A stretch of 64,000 nt of DNA from an uncultured Collinsella sp. (GTDB lineage: Bacteria > Actinomycetota > Coriobacteriia > Coriobacteriales > Coriobacteriaceae), in contig UQHK01000014.1 in the NCBI GenBank assembly GCA_900540855.1, positions 1 to 64,000 on the forward strand. Direction: 5' to 3'. Both the position numbers and the translations under genes were made by a program. Positions within the stretch are counted from its first letter, which is position 1, and the number at the start of each line of letters is the position of its first letter. A model generated the notes under the pieces. The model had not been told where the DNA came from, did not search any database, and saw only the letters and a list, made by a program, of their open reading frames with translations. Shown piece by piece: positions 33,214 through 40,773 of the stretch.

Positions 33214-33439
33214 GGTCAAAAAAGGGCAAATATGAGTACTGTTGCCATTATGGTTGCATTAATTTTGCTATAAAAAGTAGCTCCTGATGAGTTTTGTTCC
33301 CATTAGGAGCAACTTTTATTGAACATATGAGGAGAAATAGCGTCATCTGCGGGCGCATGGGACGTTGAATAGTTCCTGAAATGATCAAAATTGCTGCTAC
33401 TAAACAGGTAGCAGTACTCATATTTGCCCTTTTTTGGCC
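33214..33439. repeat. 226-bp inverted-repeat element (MITE-like)
   Basis: Terminal 28-base arms match in inverted orientation with one mismatch (shared core GGGCAAATATGAGTACTG). Weaker pairing continues inward (TTGCATTAATTTTGCT against AGCAGCAATTTTGATC). An internal hairpin, GTAGCTCCT...AGGAGCAAC then TTTT (about 33279-33319), lies at its centre-left. Non-coding and AT-rich, consistent with a non-autonomous miniature element. Confidence 0.7.
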
Positions 33440-33541
33440 ATAGCTCCCTTGGAAACTCTTTCCCGAGGCATCAAACAGCCATAATCCAAAGGTCGCCTCA
33501 AACAATTAGCCGGTTAAGAGCGTCCATGGCTACCCAAAAGC

Positions 33542-33596
33542 TGTACGCCAGCATCCAAAGATGTCGAAAAATGTCGACTTTGGATGCTGGCGTACA
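33542..33596. repeat. 55-bp hairpin repeat, copy 2
   Basis: Identical arms to 32459-32513, with differences only in the 17-base centre. It lies 56 bases before the end of the glutaredoxin gene. Confidence 0.88.
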
Positions 33597-33651
33597 TGTT
33601 TGGTTCGTATGGGTTCGGCTCGGTTGGCGCGAACTGGCCGCAGTGCGCGTG

Positions 33652-33897
33652 CTAGAGCAAATTCTCCTGCACCCACGCGATGATGTCGCCCGACTCGTAG
33701 AGTGGCGTGCCGTCAATGAACAGGCAGGGAACTTGACGCTTTCCGCCGACGGCGATGAGCGTCTGCTCGGCATCGGAATCGGTCGAGATATTACGCTCGG
33801 GGATGGTCACGCCGTTATCGGCCAGGAAGCGCTTGACCTTTATGCAATACGGGCAGCCGGTCATAACGTAGAGCGCGAGCTCGTGATCAGTAGCCAT
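33652..33897 (-). CDS. Glutaredoxin-family protein
   Basis: 81 residues from ATG 33897, with GGAG 6 bases upstream. It contains the glutaredoxin active site TGCPYC near residue 12, the GSH/cis-Pro segment QVPCLFIDGTPLYESGDI and a final amphipathic helix. It reduces small disulfides or binds glutathione/other thiols. Collinsella-type anaerobes may lack glutathione, so the real electron donor is unclear. It lies next to the TipAS-like regulator on the same strand but is separated by 51 bases. Confidence 0.88.
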   Translation of the reverse strand: MATDHELALYVMTGCPYCIKVKRFLADNGVTIPERNISTDSDAEQTLIAVGGKRQVPCLFIDGTPLYESGDIIAWVQENLL

Positions 33898-33948
33898 AGG
33901 TCTCCAATCGGTTGAGGTTTCGATTGAAATACCCAAAGCCGCCGCGGT

Positions 33949-34776
33949 CTATGCACGCGTCAACGACGACTCGATTGCCTGTACCAGAAACGCCGTGGCT
34001 CCGGTGCCGCAGGGCTTGTCGTAGTAGTCAACAAAGCGCTGGTCGGCAAGATAACCATTGGCGAGGCCCAGGTATGCTTCGTCCTGGGGCTCGTGTCCCC
34101 AGTTAAGGCCAATCCATCGGCGGTGCATTGCGACAAGCTTGCGGGCTTCGCTACTCTTTGGATCGCCGTCGCCCATGGCAATCGAGAGCTGGCCCAGAAT
34201 AGCGCGTTCAAGTTCCTTCATGTCGTTCCATGTCTCGGGATCCATGTCCAGCAACGCCTCGCTTGCCGCATCGATTGCCTCATCGCCATAGCGCGCCCGG
34301 GCTTCGGCGCCGTAGCGCTCTTCGTTTTCCTGCACGGTGCGCCAGCGCTCCAGTTGCGGCAGCACGGCGCCCATGAGCGAGACGGCCTCGTCGAGTGACA
34401 TACCGGTGTTTTGCGCCAGACGCGGGGCGCAATCCTCGATCATCGCCTCCATCGTAGTCTCGTAGGTGTACTTGCCGCGGTCGTAGCACCACTTGCAGTA
34501 ATGGTCGGTCGTGGCGCCCGCGGCATCGGTGCCGCAGTCGTCGGGCGTGAGTATCATGCCGCAGCTCTGGCAATAGTGCTCGGGCATTTCGAGCAGATGA
34601 GACAGAGGCTCGCCGGTCACGGCGGCAATGAGCTTCATCATGTCGATGCCCGGTGTGACCTCGCCGCGTTCCCAACGGCTGACGGCTTGGCGCGTGACGT
34701 AGAGCTTGGCGGCGAGCTGCTCTTGGGTGAGATTGTTGGCGCGACGGACGGCGATGAGCTTTTCTGCGAAGGCCAT
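33949..34776 (-). CDS. XRE-type regulator with zinc ribbon and TipAS-like domain
   Basis: A 275-residue protein. The N-terminal Cro/C1-type helix-turn-helix is LTQEQLAAKLYVTRQAVSRWERG (about 16-38). It is followed by a zinc ribbon with YCQSCGMILTPDDCG and HYCKWCYDRGKYTYE (about 68-105), then a helical C-terminal domain with GLNWGHEPQDEAYLGLANGYLADQRFVDYYD, resembling the TipAS ligand-binding fold that traps thiopeptides. It is probably a drug-sensing regulator. It is divergent from trmO, and its target is unknown. Confidence 0.8.
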   Translation of the reverse strand: MAFAEKLIAVRRANNLTQEQLAAKLYVTRQAVSRWERGEVTPGIDMMKLIAAVTGEPLSHLLEMPEHYCQSCGMILTPDDCGTDAAGATTDHYCKWCYDRGKYTYETTMEAMIEDCAPRLAQNTGMSLDEAVSLMGAVLPQLERWRTVQENEERYGAEARARYGDEAIDAASEALLDMDPETWNDMKELERAILGQLSIAMGDGDPKSSEARKLVAMHRRWIGLNWGHEPQDEAYLGLANGYLADQRFVDYYDKPCGTGATAFLVQAIESSLTRA

Positions 34777-34903
34777 AACGGCTCCTTTCTACTGGTTGAT
34801 GGCTTAAGCATACGCGGCGGCAGGCACCCTTCCAAGCAACCGTTGGTTGCATGCAGATGGCGATGAGCGGGAATCGCGGCCCCTCGCCCGCGCACCAGTG
34901 CCG

Positions 34904-34909
34904 TACAAT
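34904..34909 (+). promoter_or_regulatory. TACAAT -10 element, possible leaderless trmO
   Basis: TACAAT lies 7 bases before ATG 34917, and no Shine-Dalgarno sequence precedes the ATG. Transcription starting about 7 bases after the -10 would begin at the start codon, giving a leaderless mRNA. No clear -35 is visible. Confidence 0.45.
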
Positions 34910-34916
34910 GACCGGC

Positions 34917-35654
34917 ATGGAACCTATTGCACACATACATACCGACCTGCCGCAGAAGTTCGGCATTCCGCGCAACAGCTTTTTGGCGCCTCATCTTGAG
35001 GGGCGCATCGTCTTTGAGCAGGAATTTGCCTTTAACGCGGCAGTTGAGGGCCTGGACTCCTTCTCTCACCTATGGCTGCTCTGGCGCTTTGAAAACGGAA
35101 CACCCGGCGGCGCGGCCGAAGACATCGCCGCCGATGCCAAGACACAGGACAGGTCCGGCACCAACGCAAAATGGTCGAAAACCGTGCGCCCGCCGCGTCT
35201 GGGTGGAGCTGAGCGCGTGGGCGTGTTTGCCACGCGCAGCCCGTTTCGCCCTAATCCCATCGGGCTCACCTGTGTCAAGCTCGATCGTGTTGAGCTTACC
35301 GACGATGGCCCCATCATTCATGTGCTGGGGGCCGACCTGCGCGACGGCACGCCCATCTACGACATTAAGCCCTACATTCCGTTTGCGGACTGCCACTCGG
35401 ATGCGACCGGCGGCTGGATTGAGGATGCGCCGTGGCAAGAGCTCGACGTTGACTTCCCGCAAGCGCTGCAGGAGATGGTCCCGCCCACGAAGCTCCCCGG
35501 GTTGGTCGAGGTCCTTCGCCAAGATCCGCGCCGCGCGGGTAGCAAGCACGAGCCAAACCGCATTTACCACTTGGCTTACGCTGGGCTCGACATATCCTTT
35601 ACGGTTGACGGATCCAAGTTGACGGTAACCGCCGTCAACGACGCGCGGGACTAG
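34917..35654 (+). CDS. trmO: tRNA (t6A37) N6-methyltransferase TrmO
   Basis: 245 residues (an in-frame ATG 9 bases earlier is possible). TsaA/VirR family: IPRNSFLAPHLEGRIVFEQEF, SHLWLLWRFENG, and the signature GVFATRSPFRPNPIGLTCVKL, followed by LGADLRDGTPIYDIKPYIPFAD. It methylates N6 of threonylcarbamoyl-adenosine at position 37 of certain tRNAs using S-adenosylmethionine. The C-terminal YHLAYAGLDISF closes the beta domain. Single gene. Confidence 0.9.
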   Translation: MEPIAHIHTDLPQKFGIPRNSFLAPHLEGRIVFEQEFAFNAAVEGLDSFSHLWLLWRFENGTPGGAAEDIAADAKTQDRSGTNAKWSKTVRPPRLGGAERVGVFATRSPFRPNPIGLTCVKLDRVELTDDGPIIHVLGADLRDGTPIYDIKPYIPFADCHSDATGGWIEDAPWQELDVDFPQALQEMVPPTKLPGLVEVLRQDPRRAGSKHEPNRIYHLAYAGLDISFTVDGSKLTVTAVNDARD

Positions 35655-35766
35655 CCAGCCATTCGATGGCGCTCGCCAAATTCAACGCCAAACCCCGTGC
35701 CAAAATCGCCCACGCTGGTGGACAATAACGCCTATCAAAACAATCCGCTTTGCACGGGAGCTCAGC

Positions 35767-36981
35767 ATGAAATACGACTTTACTTCGCTTATCGACCGCC
35801 ACGGCATGGACGCCATCGCCGTTGACTCCTGGGGCGAGATCCCTGGCATGGCTCCGAACGCGCCCGACGAGGGCTTCGACCGCATCCCCATGTGGGTGGC
35901 GGACATGAATTTTGCCACGGTGCCCACGGTCCAGGAGCACATCATTCAGCGCGCCCAGCATCCCATGTTTGGCTATTTCGATCCGCGCGACGAGTACTTC
36001 GACCGCATCATCGAATGGCAGAGCCGACGTAATGGCGTCGAGGGTCTGCTCCCGGAGCATATCGGCTACGAAAACGGCGTGCTGGGCGGTGTCGTGTCGA
36101 CCCTGCGGGCGTATGTCCAGCCGGGCGATGCGGTGCTGGTCCACAGCCCTACCTACATCGGTTTCACCAAGTCTATCGAAGCCGCGGGCTATCGCATTGT
36201 CCACAGCCCGCTTAAGCTCGACGACCAGGGCGTGTGGCGCATGGACTTTGAGGACATGGAACGCAAGCTCACCCAAAACCACATCCACGCCGCGGTGTTC
36301 TGCTCGCCGCACAATCCCTGCGGGCGCGTATGGGAGCGCGACGAGATCGAGCGCGCCATGGACATCTATCGCCAGCACGATTGCGTGGTGATCTCGGACG
36401 AGATTTGGTCCGATATCATCCTGCCGGGCCACAAGCATATCCCGACGCAGTCGGTGAGCGAGGATGCCCGCATGCGCACGGTTGCCCTCTACGCGCCCAG
36501 CAAGACGTTCAACCTGGCGGGCCTGGTCGGCAGCTACCACATCATCTATAACGAGACGCTGCACGACCGCGTGTGCGCCGTGTCCAACAAGACCCACTAC
36601 AACGAGATGAACGTCCTCTCCATGCATGCGCTTATCGGTGCCTACCAGCAGCAGGGCTACGAGTGGGTTGATGAACTCAACCAGGTGCTTGCCGGTAATA
36701 TCGAGTACTTCTGCGATTACGTGGACGAGCATTTTGAGGGCGTGGGCTATTCACGTCCGCAGGGCACGTACATGGTGTTTCTGGACTGCACCGAGTGGTG
36801 CCGAGAGCATGGCCGCGATATTCAGTGGTTGCTCGACGAGGGGGCGCGTGTGGGCGTGGGCTATCAGGATGGCCGTCCGTTCCACGGGCCTTGCCACATT
36901 CGCGTGAATCTGGCGCTGCCGCTTTCGCGTGTAAGGGAGGCGTGCGACCGCCTGGACCGCTACGTTTTTAATGCACGGTAA
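35767..36981 (+). CDS. MalY/PatB-type PLP-dependent aminotransferase / C-S lyase
   Basis: A 404-residue fold-type I PLP enzyme. Substrate-side MWVADMNFATVP, ENGVLGGVVSTLRAYVQPGD, FCSPHNPCGRVW, ISDEIWSDIIL and the Schiff-base lysine in APSKTFNLAGL are MalY signatures; HIRVNLALP contains the carboxylate-binding Arg. The family cleaves cystathionine or cysteine S-conjugates to ammonia, pyruvate and a thiol, and some members regulate transcription. GGGAG precedes the ATG. Single gene followed by a GC-rich hairpin at 36997-37028. Confidence 0.92.
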   Translation: MKYDFTSLIDRHGMDAIAVDSWGEIPGMAPNAPDEGFDRIPMWVADMNFATVPTVQEHIIQRAQHPMFGYFDPRDEYFDRIIEWQSRRNGVEGLLPEHIGYENGVLGGVVSTLRAYVQPGDAVLVHSPTYIGFTKSIEAAGYRIVHSPLKLDDQGVWRMDFEDMERKLTQNHIHAAVFCSPHNPCGRVWERDEIERAMDIYRQHDCVVISDEIWSDIILPGHKHIPTQSVSEDARMRTVALYAPSKTFNLAGLVGSYHIIYNETLHDRVCAVSNKTHYNEMNVLSMHALIGAYQQQGYEWVDELNQVLAGNIEYFCDYVDEHFEGVGYSRPQGTYMVFLDCTEWCREHGRDIQWLLDEGARVGVGYQDGRPFHGPCHIRVNLALPLSRVREACDRLDRYVFNAR

Positions 36982-36996
36982 GTGAGCGCTGCATGC

Positions 36997-37028
36997 GGGG
37001 CCGTCTGCCAGATTGGCTGGAAGGCCCC
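36997..37028 (+). terminator. GC-rich hairpin after malY-like gene
   Basis: GGGGCC and GGCCCC arms with inner CCA/TGG pairing; no T-run follows, so termination is uncertain. Confidence 0.4.
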
Positions 37029-37123
37029 GTATGGTAAAGCATCTGTAACCATTGAGCGCAAGCGCGGTTTTGTCTGCTAATATCTTTGCTCTTGAGTCTG
37101 TAAACAGGAACGTCTGGAGCTCG

Positions 37124-37993
37124 ATGAAAAGACCTCGTCGCTCGGCCGCCATATCGTTGTTTGTTGCGCTTGCAGTGGTGAGTGCCTTTGTCGTGGCGAT
37201 AGCTGGCTGTTCCGGGTCGAATGACGGGGCCGCGGCGTCTGCATCAGAAGGCGCGGCCGCCTCGCAGGTCAAAGACGACAACCTTAAGACGCTCAACGTC
37301 GGCAGCGACCTCTATCCGCCGTTTGTGTATAGCGACGAGTACGGCAATATCGTTGGCCTGGATGTCGAGATTTTGACCGAGGCTTTGGTCCGCATTGGTT
37401 ACAAGCCAAAATACCAGCTGATCGACTGGGAAAAGAAGAAAGAACTGCTGGCGAGCGGCGAGCTCGACTGCGTCATGGGCAGCTTTAGTATGACGGGTCG
37501 CGAAAACGAATATCGCTGGGCCGGCCCGTACCTTGCGAGCCGCCAGGTGGTCGCGGTCGATCCCGAGAGCGATATCTACACGCTTGCCGATCTTGAGGGT
37601 AAGGTCGTGGCGGTCCAGTCCACCACCAAGCCCGAGTCGATTCTGCTCAATCGTACCAGTGAAAACGTTCCGCAGATCAAGGAGCTCTACAGCTTTTCGG
37701 ACCGCTCGTACCTGAACCCGGCGCTCGTCGAGGGCCTGGTCGATGCCATCGCCGCGCATGAGTCCTCGCTGCTTACTTACGAAAAAGACTATGGTGTGAC
37801 GTATCGCATTCTGTCTGAGCCGCTGCTGGAGGTTGGGTTGGGCACCGCTTTCGATATCAACGACACACGCGGCATCGACGTTAAGCTCACCCATGCCTAC
37901 CAAGAAATGCTTGCCGATGGCACCATGGAGCGCCTGGTGTCAAAGTATTTTGATGACCCTTCGCCCTTTTTGAATGTGGAGGGCCTGTCATGA
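37124..37993 (+). CDS. Amino-acid-type solute-binding lipoprotein (SBP_bac_3)
   Basis: 289 residues from ATG 37124 (GGAG upstream). Signal peptide with lipobox AIAGC (Cys29), then a type 3 periplasmic-binding fold: LNVGSDLYPPFVYSDEYGNIVGLDVEIL, DWEKKKELLASGELDCVMGSFSMTGRE, VVAVQSTTKPE. No ABC permease is adjacent; instead the stop overlaps the start of a hybrid histidine kinase (ATGA), so it is most likely the ligand receptor feeding that kinase rather than a transport component. Ligand unknown, probably an amino acid or similar. Confidence 0.88.
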   Translation: MKRPRRSAAISLFVALAVVSAFVVAIAGCSGSNDGAAASASEGAAASQVKDDNLKTLNVGSDLYPPFVYSDEYGNIVGLDVEILTEALVRIGYKPKYQLIDWEKKKELLASGELDCVMGSFSMTGRENEYRWAGPYLASRQVVAVDPESDIYTLADLEGKVVAVQSTTKPESILLNRTSENVPQIKELYSFSDRSYLNPALVEGLVDAIAAHESSLLTYEKDYGVTYRILSEPLLEVGLGTAFDINDTRGIDVKLTHAYQEMLADGTMERLVSKYFDDPSPFLNVEGLS

Positions 37994-40182
37994 TTGATGC
38001 GTCCGACCACACCGCTCAGGAGCGGGGCGATCGTTCGGCACGGGAATGGCTCATCGTCGTCCTGTTGGGGATAGCGCTCTCGATTGTTGCCGGCGTGACG
38101 AGCTACGCCTACACGACAGCTCAGGCCGAGCAGCGCTTTGCCGACGTTGTCGATTACGTGGCGACACAGAGCCTTTCCTACGATGCGTTCAACAGCGCCT
38201 ATGCGACCAAAAACCTGATTCGCGTTATGGAGATCGCCGGAGAGGCGGCGCGCGATATGGAGCGCGACGGCTCGGTGGATAACGCTACGTTGGAGCAATA
38301 TGCTGACCAGTTTAATGTGACAGCGCTGATCGTAACGGATGCATCGGGCAACTTGGTGTCCGAGTCCTCGAAGGATGATGTGGGCTACGAGTCGCTCGCT
38401 GCGAATCTCAAAGAGGCGCCTGTGCTGGAGGTGGCAGCCCATCCGCTTAAGTCCTATACCGCTCGCATTACGCTTGCGGACGATTCGGTCGCAGACATTG
38501 GCTGCGTGGCCCGGCGGGACGGTGAGGGCATCGTTGTCGCGGTGAGGCACCAGAGCGCCAAGGCGGTCGCGAGCAATACGCTCAAGTTGCAGAGCTTGCT
38601 CGATGGTTATGAGACTATCGATAGCGGCAATATCGTGATCGAAAACGACGGTAAGGTCGTTGCGACCAACGCTGCCGAGCCCGCCGTGTCAGGCGTGTTC
38701 GATTTGCCTGCGACGGATGCCATCGTTGTCAACGGCATTAAGGAGCGTTGCCTGGCTGGTAAGGTCAGATTGGTTAACGACAGCGGTGAGTGGTATCTGG
38801 GCACATTTGGTAAAGCGCGCGATTTTTACGTGTACACCTATGCTCCCGCGCAGCGTTACTTTGAGGTTGTTGCCGCTGTTGTTGCCAGTGTGTTGGCACT
38901 CTACGGCGGTGTTATAGCCACTGTTGTGTTGGTGCGCCGCCGCGCCGAGAGCCAACGCTTTGCCGACCTGTTGCTGCAGGAGCGCGACTATGGCGACAAG
39001 CTGGCAAAAGCGGCGCGCGAAGCTTCGTCTGCCAACTCTGCAAAGACGGAGTTCCTGCGTCGCATGAGTCACGACCTGCGCACGCCCATCAACGGCATTC
39101 GCGGTATGGTCGAGGTGGGCAATGCCAACGCGGACGACTTGCAAAAGCAGACTGAGTGCCGCTCAAAGATCTGGACGGCGTCGGGACTGCTGCTCGACCT
39201 TGCGAACGAGGCACTCGATATGAGCCGCTTGGAGAGCGGGCAGGTCGACCTGAATCTCGTGCCTACAGATATGGTGGCCCTCAACCGTGAGGTGTGCGAT
39301 ATTCTGGAGCGCCAGGCCGAGGAGCGCCTGGTGACAATTATCTGCGACCAACGGACTCTTGATCATCCCTATGCCCGGGTGAGCGTGACGCACCTCAAGC
39401 GTCTGTTGCTCAATATTGCCGGTAATGCCGTCAAGTACAACCGCCAGGGCGGCTATGTTCGCCTGACATGCCGCGAGGTGGAGCCGGTGGACGGTGTCCC
39501 CGTCTATGAATACACGATCGCCGATAACGGCATTGGCATGAGCGAGGAGTTTCAACAGCACCTCTACGAGCCGTTCAGCCGCGAGGAACAACAGGTGGAA
39601 GGCGCTTCATCGGGAACTGGCCTGGGCGCGTCTATTGCCAAACAGTTGGTCGAGCTTATGGGCGGAACCATGAGCTTTACGAGCGCCTTGGGGCAGGGGA
39701 CGACGTTTACCATTTGCCTGCCGTTTGAGAAGTGCAAGAGTTCCGAGATTCCCCAGGCAGTTCGCGTGGATGCAGGCGACAGCGACGTGCTCCAGGGCCT
39801 GCGCGTTTTGCTCGTAGAGGATAACGACCTGAATGCCGAGATCGCACAGTTTACGCTCGACCGCGCCGGTGCCGTCGTGACACATGTCAAAGATGGCGAG
39901 TCTGCCGTCGAGACGTTTGCCGCGAGCGCGCCGCACGAGTACGACGTGGTATTGATGGACATCATGATGCCCGGCATCGATGGCCTTGAAGCCACGCGTC
40001 AGATTCGAGCGCTCGATCGCGAGGACGCCGCGACCACGCCGATTATCGCCGTGAGCGCCAATGCCTTTGCCGACGACCGTAGGCTTTCGCGCGAGGCGGG
40101 CATGAACGCGCATCTGAGCAAACCCGTGAGTTCTCAGGATCTCGTTGAGGCGCTTGCGCACATAGCCGCCGACGCTTCATAA
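37990..40182 (+). CDS. Hybrid sensor histidine kinase with receiver domain
   Basis: A 730-residue protein. Transmembrane helix 1 (WLIVVLLGIALSIVAGVTSY, about 20-39), an outer sensor domain of about 250 residues, helix 2 (VVAAVVASVLALYGGVIATV, about 301-320), HisKA with His361 (RRMSHDLRTPING), HATPase (NIAGNAVKYN, DNGIGMS, GTGLGASI), and a C-terminal receiver with Asp657 (VVLMDIMMPGID). No HPt domain follows. It overlaps the lipoprotein gene by four bases. The output protein is not encoded nearby; phosphotransfer to an unlinked HPt or a phosphatase role for the receiver is possible. Confidence 0.92.
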   Translation: MIDASDHTAQERGDRSAREWLIVVLLGIALSIVAGVTSYAYTTAQAEQRFADVVDYVATQSLSYDAFNSAYATKNLIRVMEIAGEAARDMERDGSVDNATLEQYADQFNVTALIVTDASGNLVSESSKDDVGYESLAANLKEAPVLEVAAHPLKSYTARITLADDSVADIGCVARRDGEGIVVAVRHQSAKAVASNTLKLQSLLDGYETIDSGNIVIENDGKVVATNAAEPAVSGVFDLPATDAIVVNGIKERCLAGKVRLVNDSGEWYLGTFGKARDFYVYTYAPAQRYFEVVAAVVASVLALYGGVIATVVLVRRRAESQRFADLLLQERDYGDKLAKAAREASSANSAKTEFLRRMSHDLRTPINGIRGMVEVGNANADDLQKQTECRSKIWTASGLLLDLANEALDMSRLESGQVDLNLVPTDMVALNREVCDILERQAEERLVTIICDQRTLDHPYARVSVTHLKRLLLNIAGNAVKYNRQGGYVRLTCREVEPVDGVPVYEYTIADNGIGMSEEFQQHLYEPFSREEQQVEGASSGTGLGASIAKQLVELMGGTMSFTSALGQGTTFTICLPFEKCKSSEIPQAVRVDAGDSDVLQGLRVLLVEDNDLNAEIAQFTLDRAGAVVTHVKDGESAVETFAASAPHEYDVVLMDIMMPGIDGLEATRQIRALDREDAATTPIIAVSANAFADDRRLSREAGMNAHLSKPVSSQDLVEALAHIAADAS

Positions 40183-40184
40183 AC

Positions 40185-40226
40185 AAATGGCTCGGTTCCA
40201 ATACTGGTTGGAACCGAGCCATTTTG
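40185..40226. terminator. Bidirectional terminator
   Basis: AAATGGCTCGGTTCCAA and its complement around a short centre, followed by TTTTG on the + strand and preceded by A residues for the minus strand. It lies between the convergent hybrid kinase and PPOX genes. Confidence 0.85.
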
Positions 40227-40251
40227 TTATTTGTGGGACCTGTTTTTGGGC

Positions 40252-40731
40252 TTACTTTTCATGGATCTGCTTGCCGCAAAGATGCTCAATCGAAATCTCG
40301 TAGAGTTGGACGCCCTTGATGTCTTTGGCGATTTCCTCTTCAACTTCTTCGGCAGAGGGGTAGTACTTAAGCGCGAGCTGGCGGACTTTGTCCTCGATAA
40401 ACGCAGGTGTCTCATTTACTAGGCGGCAACGACCAAAGACCACGGTGCTCATAACATAGGGAGCCCAGTCATCGTCTTTGTACCACTCGTTGCCGTAAAC
40501 GGTAAAGCAGACTTTATCATCACGCCTGAGTGAATCGACCTTGTGGCCAGCCTTGGCACCATGGAAATAAATCTTGTCGTGCTTGGCGTCAAAGAAGTAG
40601 TTGACGGGAATGGCATACGGGTAGCCATCGTCGCCGTTGACGGCAAAGACGCCGCGCTTGCAGGTGGTCAGCAGTTCACGTGCTTCCTCGTCAGTGATGG
40701 CGCGTTTCTTTCGACGCAGGGGCCTAAACAT
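40252..40731 (-). CDS. Pyridoxamine 5'-phosphate oxidase family protein (NimA-like)
   Basis: 159 residues from ATG 40731. The split-barrel flavin fold shows LLTTCKRGVFAVNGDDGYPYAIPVNYFFD, IYFHGAKAGHKVDSLRRDDKVCFTVYG and FGRCRLVNE, the usual FMN-contact order of the PPOX/NimA family. Members include 5-nitroimidazole reductases and heme-degrading or F420-type proteins; the substrate here cannot be told. It sits between two hybrid-kinase systems but probably has its own promoter. Confidence 0.87.
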   Translation of the reverse strand: MFRPLRRKKRAITDEEARELLTTCKRGVFAVNGDDGYPYAIPVNYFFDAKHDKIYFHGAKAGHKVDSLRRDDKVCFTVYGNEWYKDDDWAPYVMSTVVFGRCRLVNETPAFIEDKVRQLALKYYPSAEEVEEEIAKDIKGVQLYEISIEHLCGKQIHEK

Positions 40732-40773
40732 CGTTGGCTTCCTTTCTAACTGTGCATGGTGGGTGAGCACAAA

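Larger units (their letters stand above)
32808..33651. other. 844-bp gene-free stretch
   Basis: No credible coding frame. Holds the leader of the ribbon-helix-helix gene, partial TAGTCAT/CGTCC repeats near 33115-33200, the 226-bp inverted-repeat element 33214-33439 and the second 55-bp hairpin. Its AT-rich parts differ from the surrounding genes, so it may be a graveyard of small elements. Confidence 0.6.

Noticed and set aside
37124..37993. An amino-acid ABC importer
   Set aside because: No permease or ATPase lies nearby; the gene overlaps a sensor kinase instead.
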